Shown here piece by piece: positions 32,471 through 41,208 of a DNA stretch of 42,883 nt (position 1 is the first letter of the stretch; every line of letters begins with the position of its first letter). The notes under the pieces are model-generated. The model saw nothing but the letters and a program-made list of their open reading frames with translations. It was not told the DNA's origin and did no database searches. Origin of the DNA: Nanoarchaeales archaeon (lineage in GTDB: Archaea > Nanobdellota > Nanobdellia > Woesearchaeales > UBA583); assembly GCA_013215525.1 (NCBI GenBank), contig JABSQY010000009.1, forward strand, positions 1 to 42,883, in the 5' to 3' direction. The translations under genes were made by a program, and so were the position numbers.

Positions 32471-35221
32471 ATGAATGATCAAATAGAAGTTATAGGAAAA
32501 ACATCCTCAGTACTAGACTATAACTTGAATGAACAATATTTAAATGTACGTAAAATTATTATTACATCAGATGAAATAATATCTTCTTTTGAAGATGTTG
32601 GCGCGAATGATGTATTTGAAAAACTTTCAAATTCAACAGCTGAAAGTTATTCATCAAATCTTCGTTCAGCAATTGATAGTGGGATTTTAGATTCTACAAT
32701 AACTTCAGAATTATACAAAGAAATTACTGGACTACTTCCAAAAATTTGTGATACAATGATGGACATCCAACTTCAAGGATATAATTTTATGAATTCAGTA
32801 TCAAATTCTAAATTTAATTTAACTCTACGTTGTGAATCTTTTACAATCACAAAGTACTATGAAGAAAGAGGAGGATTTCTTTCTGCAATTAGAAGTTTAA
32901 TTTTAGATTATTTAGAATTTTTTGGAAACGTTAATAGATTAAAAAGATTAAAAGATTTTCAAATAGAAATTTATGAATCTGAGGATATATACAAACACAT
33001 TTTTTTAAAAAAAGATGGTTCAAAATTAATTTTAGCATCAAATTTCGGATTTTCAAAATCAACTCCAATTGATTTTGTAACTGGTTGCGAATTTTATTTT
33101 TCAACAGGGGAAGGATTTAATTTTTTTAGAAACTCTCAAACAAGTGCAATCCTAAGAGAACACAATCATCTAGTTGAAAGTCCAATTCAAACAAGAGATA
33201 AAATTCTTTCAGATAGTGAATTAATTAGTATTAATGATAAAACTAAACATATTTCTGATGCAGTAATTGAATTAGAACTTACAAAAAAAGGAAAATTAAA
33301 AATATTAAATGTGTCCGTTCTTGAAAACACAATAACAAATGGAACTGATAATGGATTTTTCATAAATAAATCAACTAAAAATTATAATAGAATTTCTTTA
33401 ATCACAATCAGAGATGATTTAACTGAGGAAATGCCAAATCCAAAATATTTATTATTAAGAAATCCAAATGAAATTAAAAATTTTCTAAAAGACCCATTAT
33501 GTTTAAAACATATTGATGGACTTGTTTTTACAGAAAACTTTTATTTACCTATTTTGGATTCCTTTGGAGAATCAAATGATATTGATATTATTTATCATAA
33601 AACTGAATTAAACAAATCATTAGATATAGAATTAAATAGAACAGAAGTATTAATTGGAACTAAAACAAATAGAGTTAATTTAAATCCATTTAATAATATT
33701 ATTGACGAAAAAAATAAAAAGAGAGATTTAAATTTAGAAAGATTAAATCAAGCAGACTTATCAACACCACAACACGTAATAGAGCAAACAAGAATGGAAC
33801 ACCAATCAGTAAATCAAATAACAGAAAGCTTAATTTCAAGTCCAAATTCATCAATGAATTCAAGCGCAAGTCCATATGGAACATCAATGCCAAGAAGTGA
33901 ACCTGGTAAAAAATTATCAGCAATTGACATGTTAATGCATGCGGCAGAAAGTAAATTATCAGCGCCACAACCAGGACAAGTAGCAGCTCCAGTTGCAGCA
34001 GCTGCCGTAGCATCGCAAGCTCCAGTATATGCGCCAGTCCCTGTACCTTTACCAAGAAGTGAACCTGGTAAAAAATTATCAGCAATTGATATGTTAATGC
34101 ACGCGGCAGAAAACAAGCCTGTAGCACCACCTCAACCAGTAGCACCTCCTCAACCTGTAACTCCACCAGTCGAGCAATTTCAACCAGAACCAGTAGTACA
34201 AACATACTCTGAACCTGTTCAAACATACAATGCGCCAGAACCTACACAATCAACTCAAACTGCTCAAGAAGAAACTGGGATGGTTGACCATTTTGCAATG
34301 TACGAAGAATCAGCAGAACAAACAACAACACAGCAACCTGAATATGTAAGTACTGAACAAAACGTACACAATGAAGTATTAAATCGTGAAATGGTTGAAG
34401 ATGTTGCTGATGAAATGATTGTTGATACCTTTCAAGCATCTAAACCTTCCTTTCAAGAGAATTCATATAATCAAGAACAACAAGTTGAACAACATATTGG
34501 GCAACCAATTAATCAAAATTATAATAATCAAATTCCACAAGAATTAGAAGAAGATTTATCTGAAATTGAACATGAAATGGAAGAAGTTGACACATTTGAA
34601 GAAGAAGAATTAACTCAACTACATCAAATTGAACAAACTAATAATCAATACTCTCAAACAAGCGAGACAGTACAAACGCAAACACAAACTCAAGCGCTAC
34701 CACAAGTTGACATTGAAAGATATAATGATATAATCTCAACTAAATTAATTACATTACCAAACATTGAATCTTCTGCATACTTTGTAGACTCAAGTAATGT
34801 TGCAGATATTACAACACAAGCAGAATTATTTTATCTAACTCCAACAGATGAAGATTTAGAGAATGATGGATTAAGTTATATTATTCCGATGGGAGTATCT
34901 GAAACTTATTCAGACAAACACAACTACATTGTAAATTCAGCAAATGATTACTTTTTATTAGAAAAAGAACAAAAATTAAATTTATTTATTAATTTATCAT
35001 ACATTGATGAATCAATTAAAGAAAACTTTTTAGAAAAATGTTTAGGACATTGTAACTCTGCATATATTGTATGTTTAAAACAAGACTTAGCATTAATTGA
35101 AAAATATATAAATAAAATAACTGGTATCTTTGTAAAAGATTTAATTGACAAAGATGATTTATATCAAACTGAAACTACAGTTTTAAGTTATGAGAAGAAG
35201 TATCTTATGAAAACATTTTAA
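32471..35221 (+). CDS. PEP-synthase-like domain fused to long disordered Pro/Gln-rich region
   Basis: Residues about 1-310 follow the layout of the PEP synthase N-terminal nucleotide-binding domain (PPDK_N), in degenerate form: a helical start, TLRCESFT where RSSATSED is expected, LASNFGFS for the ASWGLGE segment, and ILSDSELISINDKTKHISDAVIELEL for LSDEE..DIEWA. The catalytic signatures are lost, so it is not a working PEP synthase. Residues about 440-745 are low-complexity Pro/Gln/Glu with two copies of PRSEPGKKLSAIDMLMHAAE (474-493 and 528-547). The last 170 residues form another unrecognised globular domain. It has no signal peptide. TATA centre 25 nt before the ATG. Confidence 0.55.
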   Translation: MNDQIEVIGKTSSVLDYNLNEQYLNVRKIIITSDEIISSFEDVGANDVFEKLSNSTAESYSSNLRSAIDSGILDSTITSELYKEITGLLPKICDTMMDIQLQGYNFMNSVSNSKFNLTLRCESFTITKYYEERGGFLSAIRSLILDYLEFFGNVNRLKRLKDFQIEIYESEDIYKHIFLKKDGSKLILASNFGFSKSTPIDFVTGCEFYFSTGEGFNFFRNSQTSAILREHNHLVESPIQTRDKILSDSELISINDKTKHISDAVIELELTKKGKLKILNVSVLENTITNGTDNGFFINKSTKNYNRISLITIRDDLTEEMPNPKYLLLRNPNEIKNFLKDPLCLKHIDGLVFTENFYLPILDSFGESNDIDIIYHKTELNKSLDIELNRTEVLIGTKTNRVNLNPFNNIIDEKNKKRDLNLERLNQADLSTPQHVIEQTRMEHQSVNQITESLISSPNSSMNSSASPYGTSMPRSEPGKKLSAIDMLMHAAESKLSAPQPGQVAAPVAAAAVASQAPVYAPVPVPLPRSEPGKKLSAIDMLMHAAENKPVAPPQPVAPPQPVTPPVEQFQPEPVVQTYSEPVQTYNAPEPTQSTQTAQEETGMVDHFAMYEESAEQTTTQQPEYVSTEQNVHNEVLNREMVEDVADEMIVDTFQASKPSFQENSYNQEQQVEQHIGQPINQNYNNQIPQELEEDLSEIEHEMEEVDTFEEEELTQLHQIEQTNNQYSQTSETVQTQTQTQALPQVDIERYNDIISTKLITLPNIESSAYFVDSSNVADITTQAELFYLTPTDEDLENDGLSYIIPMGVSETYSDKHNYIVNSANDYFLLEKEQKLNLFINLSYIDESIKENFLEKCLGHCNSAYIVCLKQDLALIEKYINKITGIFVKDLIDKDDLYQTETTVLSYEKKYLMKTF
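33890..33950 (+). repeat. 61-bp repeat copy 1 within the mosaic gene
   Basis: Matches 34052-34112 with two differences; encodes the PRSEPGKK motif segment. Confidence 0.9.
34052..34112 (+). repeat. 61-bp repeat copy 2 within the mosaic gene
   Basis: Second copy, 162 bp downstream of copy 1 and in the same frame; both differences are synonymous third-position changes. Confidence 0.9.
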
Positions 35222-35288
35222 TTTTTCATAAAATATTTTTTTTTAATTTAATTTTTAATAAAAATAATAATTAATTAAAATTAATTAA

Positions 35289-36053
35289 TTATTTAGAATT
35301 AATAATCTCATAGAAGAATTTATCTCCTAAACTTCCCATTAAACTTTGTTCTGTAGTTCTAAAAATAATACATCCATTATCTTTATTATATTCTACAACA
35401 TTTGATTCTGAATCTGAATTAAAGAAAATATATTTAACTTCTTTTGTTGAATCATCACAACTCAAATCATCAGACGACACGATATCTTCAAGTGCATTTA
35501 ACTTAATCCCATAAATATAATTAATAGTTGGAAATAATCTCCCTGACACTTTAACAACTGCTCCATTACTAGAATCTGGTGATGAGAAAATAAACTTAAA
35601 CTTTTTAGTATCTAAAAATTCTTCTCTTGAAATTTGAACTTCATAATCCATTTTTTTAATATCTGCGATTGAATTATATAATCTAATTGTATGCTCAGCT
35701 CCATTTTCTTCAAATTTATACTTATACAGATTAACCTTTAAACTTTTATCTTTAACAAGTACAGCTTCATTTTCAGATGACTCTTCAACTTTAACTTCTT
35801 CTTTTTTTACCTCAACTGGAGCTTCAACTTTTTTCTCAACTACTTTTTCTACAACTTTAACTTCTTCAACTTTTACAGGTTCAGATTTAATTGGTTCTAC
35901 ATTTAACTTTTCAGTTTCATCATTAATATTGCTAGTAACAATATTTCCATTAATATTTGTATCTTTCTCGGATTCAGACTCATCCTCAGATTGACTACAA
36001 CCTGCTGCAAAAATAACACTTAATAAAATTAATAAGATTTTGTATTTCTTCAT
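35289..36053 (-). CDS. Predicted lipoprotein, 254 aa
   Basis: Signal peptide with lipobox F-A-A-G-C (C19). A long Val/Glu/Lys stretch (about residues 55-100, repeats of the type VEEVKVVEKVVEKK) works as a stalk, then a beta domain of about 150 residues (NLYKYKFEENGAEHTIRLYNS and later SLMGSLGDKFFYEIINSK) with a Cys pair (DLSCDD, GCIIF). Function not recognised. A TATA-like box centred about 26 nt upstream, near 36079, supports the start. Confidence 0.7.
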   Translation of the reverse strand: MKKYKILLILLSVIFAAGCSQSEDESESEKDTNINGNIVTSNINDETEKLNVEPIKSEPVKVEEVKVVEKVVEKKVEAPVEVKKEEVKVEESSENEAVLVKDKSLKVNLYKYKFEENGAEHTIRLYNSIADIKKMDYEVQISREEFLDTKKFKFIFSSPDSSNGAVVKVSGRLFPTINYIYGIKLNALEDIVSSDDLSCDDSTKEVKYIFFNSDSESNVVEYNKDNGCIIFRTTEQSLMGSLGDKFFYEIINSK

Positions 36054-36132
36054 TGTAGAATTAATTGTATTATTCTGTATATAAATAAGAGGTTGAATTA
36101 TTGTATAAATACATTTAATAAATTAATTTTAT

Positions 36133-36723
36133 TTAATTATTAATAATCTCTTTTAGATTTAAAATCAACTCATCAAGATTCTTTTGATTATACTCTAAAC
36201 AAAAATCACCTTCACTTTTAGATAAACTCTCGTATCTTTCTTTTCTAAATTCTTCATAATGATAAACCCATTTATCATTTGAATTACTCAAATCTCTTTT
36301 CATTAATCTTTTTAATAATTCAATTTCAGAGATTTTAGTTTCAATAATAATAGTTTTATATTTTTTATTATCTTTAACTAATTGAGTAAATTTTTTTCTA
36401 GCTGATTTTTTAATCCCTGAACCATCAATTAAAATATTTTGATTTGAATTAATTAATTCTTTAATTAAATCAATTCTTAATTGTGTAACAAGAATATTGA
36501 CTTTAGAAATTTTTTCATTTGGATATGAATAATTACTATCTTTAAAATAATTAATTTTATCTTTTAAAAATTCTCTAATTTCATCTCCATTAACTCTACT
36601 TAATTCAAAATATTTTAACATCTCTTTTGAAATTGTAGATTTACCAGAACTATTATGTCCAAATAATAAAATTAGATAATTATATTTTTGGTTTTTAACT
36701 TTATATTTTTTATCTTTATCCAT
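36133..36723 (-). CDS. P-loop kinase of the AAA_33/zeta-toxin type
   Basis: Walker A GHNSSGKST is near residue 22, followed by the helix MLKYFEL and the substrate segment VNGDEIREFLKD. ILIDGSGIKKSARKKF supplies the Walker B-like strand and an Arg/Lys lid, and KISEIELLKRLMKRD resembles the LID of polynucleotide/adenylylsulfate kinase relatives. It probably phosphorylates a small molecule or nucleic acid end; the substrate is not identifiable. It begins one base after the stop of the upstream anchored protein (TAAAATG), so the two are coupled. Confidence 0.75.
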   Translation of the reverse strand: MDKDKKYKVKNQKYNYLILLFGHNSSGKSTISKEMLKYFELSRVNGDEIREFLKDKINYFKDSNYSYPNEKISKVNILVTQLRIDLIKELINSNQNILIDGSGIKKSARKKFTQLVKDNKKYKTIIIETKISEIELLKRLMKRDLSNSNDKWVYHYEEFRKERYESLSKSEGDFCLEYNQKNLDELILNLKEIINN

Positions 36724-36724
36724 T

Positions 36725-38917
36725 TTATTGATTTGTAAATCTAGGATATACTGAATGGATTTTAACTGAATTCATCTGTTGACTTGATTTTTGTAAATTC
36801 TCAAATGTTGTAGGTAATGTATACTCTACAAAACTAATTTCTAAATTATTTGAATTTAATAATTCAATTGTTGAAATACTAAACTCTCCAAGTTCATATC
36901 CTCCTTTTAACCATGCTGAAAGATTTGTTTGTGGAATAATTTCACAATCTTCTCCTCCAAATAATCCAGTTTCAAAGCAAACTTCGTCTTCTGGAATTAC
37001 AATTTTATTTTTATACATTACAAGTCCAGATATTTTATATCTTCCAGGAATTAAATTAATTGTTTGATTGTCTTGATTATAATAATCAACATTTACAACA
37101 TTTATAATATTTTCATCATCTAAATTTTCAAAAATCATAAATCCTTCATCAAACTCTTTTAAAAAACGAAGTGCTCCAAAATCTACACTATTTGGTGTTC
37201 GAAACCCAATAGTTAATTTAATTTCTTTACCTGAACTCATCTCCCTTTCTCCTAAATCAATAGGTTCATCAATTTTTGGATTTAAATTATTAATAATAAT
37301 TTTTTGATGTCCAAACTTTGAAATCTCTAAAGTTCCAGGATTACAATTAAGAGGTAATCTAAATCTTAACTTAGTTGTTGTATCACGTAAATCTTCGCTA
37401 ACAGAACTATCTCCACCAAGACTTGTTTGAGCAATAAAACATTCACTAATCTCTTTACAAGTAAACATCACAGTAGCATCTTCAACACCGCTTTGTGGCG
37501 AGTTTGCATCACGTAATCCATACTTTATTGAATCAATCAAATCAATTGATACAACTTGTGATACAAATTGTGATGGGTCGCAAATTAAACTCTTTTTAGG
37601 TTTTGGTAATTCTTCATCAAAACTTGAAGTTGTAAGAACGTAATTATTTTTAAGAGGTTTGTTATGTTTAATGTTTATCTCGATTGGTAAATTAAAAACA
37701 AAATTATCATTCTCTTCATCTGATTTAATTTCAAAAATAATTGGTGCAGCAATCTCATAACTTGCTTTGTATTTTGTATAATAAATTGGTAAAAACCCTG
37801 CAAACATTTCAGGATTTGGTAATAAAATTGTATCTCCTATTGCTTGTTTAATTCTAAAAAAGATTGGATAAAAAGGTTCAAACGTTGGTGTAACTTTTAA
37901 ATCTTTAAACTGTTTAAATAATTTTGAATTAGTTTCATCTAAATCTGTATTCTCTGAAATATAATCGTTAGTGTATAAACTATTTGTAGCTTGTACAAAT
38001 TCACTGTTTCTTAACTCTTCTGGGATTACTCTTTCAACTACATTTGTATTTAAAAATTGTACTCTTGAAACTTCTGAACTTAAAATTTCTTTTAAAGTTT
38101 TTTCAACATCGTCCATATACCAAACATCGAAATCATATTTAAAATTTGTTTGAGATTGTGGTGGAAGTAAACTACGAGAATTTGAATCTTGATATGGTCT
38201 TAAAATATTCATAACTCTTGTATCCATAAAAGAAGAATTAATTTCAGCTTTGATAATTTCTTTAGCTAAATGATAAGGTACATATAACTTATTATCTACT
38301 TTAATTCTAAAATCAGAAATATAATTAACTTCATCTGTTACAACATTTTCAATCTCTAAATTTAATCTTAAATCAACAATAATTTCTCTATCTAAAAAAA
38401 TAACTCGTGTTTCAATTTCATCTACATCATAATTAACATTATATATGTCTTTAAAATTATTAAATCCATCAAAACAATTTATCTCCATATTTTCATCTAA
38501 ATATCTTTTAACTTGGGACTTTAAAGAATAGTCAGAATCTGAGTCGTACTCAGGAATATATGTTTTAAAAATTTCATCTGAATCATCATAATAATACCAA
38601 TATGGCATTTTATTTTTTTCTAAAAAATCAAAACCTTCAGCATATTTATTTAATTCTTTATGATTGTCACGACTTACATACGACATAGGTTTTGGATATA
38701 ACCATCCTGCCTGAGCACCTAACATCGACACAGCTGATTTAGTTTCAAGAATTAAACAACTCTCAACAAACTCTTTTACATTATTTGTATTTTTTTCATC
38801 AGAAAAAATAGGTATGTCTGTAAAACTAGTTGATACTAAAAAAACAAATCCTACAACTAATATAACTCCAATAACAACAAAAATCCCAATTTGACCTTTT
38901 ACTCTATTAATATTCAT
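36725..38917 (-). CDS. Large anchored surface protein with pilin-like N terminus, 730 aa
   Basis: N terminus MNINRVKGQIGIFVVIGVI, a short basic leader, Gly-Gln and one long helix, is the pattern of pilin-like proteins that recur in DPANN genomes. The next segment (VKEFVESCLILETKSAVSMLGAQAGWL) is also typical of these. The rest (about 680 residues) lies outside, with a C-terminal beta region (LIPGRYKISGLVMYKNK) and Cys near CFETGLFGGEDC. A TATA centred 26 nt before the ATG, near 38943, supports the start. The role is unknown; envelope or pilus assembly is a guess. Confidence 0.65.
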   Translation of the reverse strand: MNINRVKGQIGIFVVIGVILVVGFVFLVSTSFTDIPIFSDEKNTNNVKEFVESCLILETKSAVSMLGAQAGWLYPKPMSYVSRDNHKELNKYAEGFDFLEKNKMPYWYYYDDSDEIFKTYIPEYDSDSDYSLKSQVKRYLDENMEINCFDGFNNFKDIYNVNYDVDEIETRVIFLDREIIVDLRLNLEIENVVTDEVNYISDFRIKVDNKLYVPYHLAKEIIKAEINSSFMDTRVMNILRPYQDSNSRSLLPPQSQTNFKYDFDVWYMDDVEKTLKEILSSEVSRVQFLNTNVVERVIPEELRNSEFVQATNSLYTNDYISENTDLDETNSKLFKQFKDLKVTPTFEPFYPIFFRIKQAIGDTILLPNPEMFAGFLPIYYTKYKASYEIAAPIIFEIKSDEENDNFVFNLPIEINIKHNKPLKNNYVLTTSSFDEELPKPKKSLICDPSQFVSQVVSIDLIDSIKYGLRDANSPQSGVEDATVMFTCKEISECFIAQTSLGGDSSVSEDLRDTTTKLRFRLPLNCNPGTLEISKFGHQKIIINNLNPKIDEPIDLGEREMSSGKEIKLTIGFRTPNSVDFGALRFLKEFDEGFMIFENLDDENIINVVNVDYYNQDNQTINLIPGRYKISGLVMYKNKIVIPEDEVCFETGLFGGEDCEIIPQTNLSAWLKGGYELGEFSISTIELLNSNNLEISFVEYTLPTTFENLQKSSQQMNSVKIHSVYPRFTNQ

Positions 38918-39173
38918 AATTTATATCTTCAAAAAATACTTATAAAGATTTGTAATTTAATAAAACTATGAATTTTTATAATTTAATTTATTCATGATTT
39001 TTCAAATATTTCATTAACATTTTCATTTAATTTAAAATCTCTATATAATATATATAGAATTTTTTTTAATGTATTAAATTTATATAATTCTAACACTATT
39101 CTCTTAAACTTATTCGAAGTAGTAACAAAGCTTATTAAACGATTAATTTGCGATTTGAGTTAGATATTCAAAA

Positions 39174-39767
39174 ATGGAGGAAGAAAAAGAAAAAAAAGCG
39201 GCTCAAGGTATTGGTACTTTGATAATTTTTATTGCAATGATTTTAGTTGCTGCAGTAGCTGCTGGGGTTTTAATTCAAACCGCAGCATCACTACAATCTA
39301 AATCTTTAGATGTAGGAAAACAAACACAAGAAAAGATTACAACTGATTTAGAGGTAATTCAAGTATACGGTGCAAACGCAACGGATGGAACTCTAGATGG
39401 TGGGAATGACACTTTAACTGTAGTTATTAGACTAGGAACAGGAAGTACACCAATTAAATTAAGTGAAACTTCAATTAAATTAGATTCTATGTCATCTATT
39501 GATTCATCAAATTATATATATTTTGATGGTGCATATTCTGAATCAAAATATAATTATACTTATGTAATTCAAGGTCCAAATGCTGTTGATGGTTATGTGA
39601 CACCTGGTGACACTATATCTGTCAGATTTATACTTAAAACTGGTATTCGTATCCATGAATCTCAAAGTTTAACAATTAGAGTAATTCCTAAAAACGGTGC
39701 GATTAAACCTGTTGATATGACAATGCCATCGGCATCAATCTATCCAGTTGTACATTTGTACCCTTAA
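39174..39767 (+). CDS. Archaellin/flagellin-like structural protein
   Basis: The N terminus KKAAQGIGTLIIFIAMILVAAVAAGVLI is the conserved class III leader and assembly helix of archaellins, cleaved by the FlaK/PibD peptidase, with TAASLQSKSLDVGKQT continuing the family pattern. The outer domain (about residues 60-197) is beta-rich and carries several N-X-S/T sites. At 197 aa it is close to normal. No arlC-J genes are beside it, so it is an orphan or the motor genes are elsewhere. The preceding 250 bp hold its promoter (TATA-like region near 39077-39088) and a leader of perhaps 65 nt. Confidence 0.87.
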   Translation: MEEEKEKKAAQGIGTLIIFIAMILVAAVAAGVLIQTAASLQSKSLDVGKQTQEKITTDLEVIQVYGANATDGTLDGGNDTLTVVIRLGTGSTPIKLSETSIKLDSMSSIDSSNYIYFDGAYSESKYNYTYVIQGPNAVDGYVTPGDTISVRFILKTGIRIHESQSLTIRVIPKNGAIKPVDMTMPSASIYPVVHLYP

Positions 39768-39926
39768 ACAAATAATTTAATTTTATAATTAAATTATTCT
39801 ACTTTTTTTATATATTTATTTTCACAATTAATTAATAGACTTAATAATTTATATTCGACTTAACCCCTTTCTATACCTTAATATTCTACTTTAATAATTA
39901 ATCAAATTTCTTTAAAAATCAGTAAT

Positions 39927-39935
39927 ATTTATAAA
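39927..39935 (+). promoter_or_regulatory. TATA box of eL44 gene
   Basis: atttataaa centred 26 nt before the ATG at 39957. Confidence 0.6.
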
Positions 39936-39956
39936 CCCTTTAAAATTATTAATACT

Positions 39957-40283
39957 ATGAAGGTTCCAAAGGAAATGAAAAGATTTTGCCCAAAGTGTAA
40001 AGTACACACAACGCAAAAAGTAAAGAATGAAAAGAACAGAGGAAAAAATAAGACTAATCCTATGACACAATTCTCAAAGATGAGACTTAAGTTAAGAGGT
40101 TTATTACAATCCACTGGAAGAGGAAACTCTGGTAAAATGAGTAGAGGAGCTTTAAACTCTTGGAAGCGTTTTAACAAAAAGCACTCAAAAAAGACAGATT
40201 TAAGATATACTTGTACAGTTTGTAACAAAACTAATGTTTCATCATCATCAGGATGTAGAACAAAAAAGATTACAGTTGAATAA
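39957..40283 (+). CDS. rpl44e: 50S ribosomal protein eL44 (L44e)
   Basis: Zinc-ribbon protein near the E site of the large subunit. MKVPKEMKRFCPKCKVHTTQKV is the classic start, and the second Cys pair is CTVC at residues 84-87. The Lys-rich middle is longer than in most archaea, giving 108 aa instead of about 92, with an extra SSSSGCRTKKITVE tail. It is normally paired with eS27, which is not present here. A terminator hairpin follows. Confidence 0.94.
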   Translation: MKVPKEMKRFCPKCKVHTTQKVKNEKNRGKNKTNPMTQFSKMRLKLRGLLQSTGRGNSGKMSRGALNSWKRFNKKHSKKTDLRYTCTVCNKTNVSSSSGCRTKKITVE

Positions 40284-40303
40284 AGTCTTTTCAATGTTTT
40301 TCG

Positions 40304-40323
40304 AGATTTTTTTAAAAATCTCA
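40304..40323 (+). terminator. Hairpin terminator after eL44
   Basis: GAGATTTTT and AAAAATCTC form a 9-bp stem-loop 20 nt after the stop, followed closely by a T5 run. Confidence 0.55.
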
Positions 40324-40380
40324 AACTTTTTATAATTCTAAACACAAAAATCATATAAACTAATAATTTTATTATTTATT

Positions 40381-41127
40381 ATGGAATTATATATAACTTT
40401 ATTTTTAACTTTTTTAATTGGAGTTCTTGCAAGTTTTATTGGCGCAATTGTTGGAGGTGGAGGTTTATTATCTATTCCTTTCTTAATGTTTATAGGACTA
40501 CCACCACAAACTGCAATCGCTACAAATAAATTCGGCTCAGTTGGATTAAGTATTGGTTCTCTTATTAAATTTAAAAAAGAAAATAAAATTGTTTGGAGTT
40601 ATGTTTTATTTTTTTCAATACTTTCTATTCTTGGTGGGGTAATTGGTGCAAATATTTTATTAAAAATTAATGAAACTTATCTTTCAAATATTATTGGAAT
40701 TGTATTGTTAGTGTTATTACCTTTTGTATTTTTAAAAAAAGATTTAGGAATTAAAAATAAAACTTCATCAAATGCAAAAAAAGTAATTGGCTCATTTGTA
40801 TATTTTTTATTAATGATATTTGGTGGTTTTTTTGGTGGGGGGACTGGGATATTAATAATTTCAACATTAATGTACTTTTTTGGATTTAAAATTATTGAGG
40901 CAAATGCAACAGACATGGTACCTTGGTTTTTACTTTCAATAATTTCTTTAATTATATTTATGATTTATGGTATTGTTAATTATTATGTAGGATTTATATT
41001 ATTTTTTGGAATGCTTTTAGGTGGTTATATTGGCGCGCACACAGCGATTAAGAAAGGAGATAAATTTGTAAAAAATTTATTTATTGTATTAATTATAATT
41101 TCAAGTATTAAGATTTTATTCTTATAA
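40381..41127 (+). CDS. TauE/SafE (TSUP) family membrane transporter
   Basis: 248 aa with about eight membrane helices. The N-terminal FIGAIVGGGGLLSIPFLMFIGLPPQTAIATNKFGS and the second-half IFGGFFGGGTGILIIS with ANATDMV are the paired family repeats. Such proteins export sulfite, sulfoacetate or other small anions, or take up sulfur compounds. No sulfur-metabolism gene lies beside it. The distant TauD-like enzyme could produce sulfite, but there is no evidence that the two work together. Confidence 0.9.
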   Translation: MELYITLFLTFLIGVLASFIGAIVGGGGLLSIPFLMFIGLPPQTAIATNKFGSVGLSIGSLIKFKKENKIVWSYVLFFSILSILGGVIGANILLKINETYLSNIIGIVLLVLLPFVFLKKDLGIKNKTSSNAKKVIGSFVYFLLMIFGGFFGGGTGILIISTLMYFFGFKIIEANATDMVPWFLLSIISLIIFMIYGIVNYYVGFILFFGMLLGGYIGAHTAIKKGDKFVKNLFIVLIIISSIKILFL

Positions 41128-41168
41128 ATTATCTATTTGATATTTTAATTTATTTCTTTAATTTGAAA

Positions 41169-41178
41169 CCTTTATAAA
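41169..41178 (+). promoter_or_regulatory. TATA box of ABCE1 gene
   Basis: cctttataaa centred about 35 nt before the ATG at 41209; a leader of roughly 10 nt is predicted. Confidence 0.6.
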
Positions 41179-41208
41179 GTATTAACAACTTATTTTTATT
41201 AGATAAAA

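Noticed and set aside
33699..34226. Opposite-strand frames across the Pro/Gln-rich region
   Set aside because: They arise from low-complexity codons of the mosaic gene and have no start signals.
39929..40354. 141-aa opposite-strand frame over eL44
   Set aside because: The other strand encodes eL44 beyond doubt; this frame has no homology or promoter.
16489..41127. Joint taurine/sulfite pathway of the TauD-like enzyme and TauE/SafE transporter
   Set aside because: They are 23 kb apart, under separate promoters, and TauD-like specificity cannot be assigned; no other sulfur genes support it.
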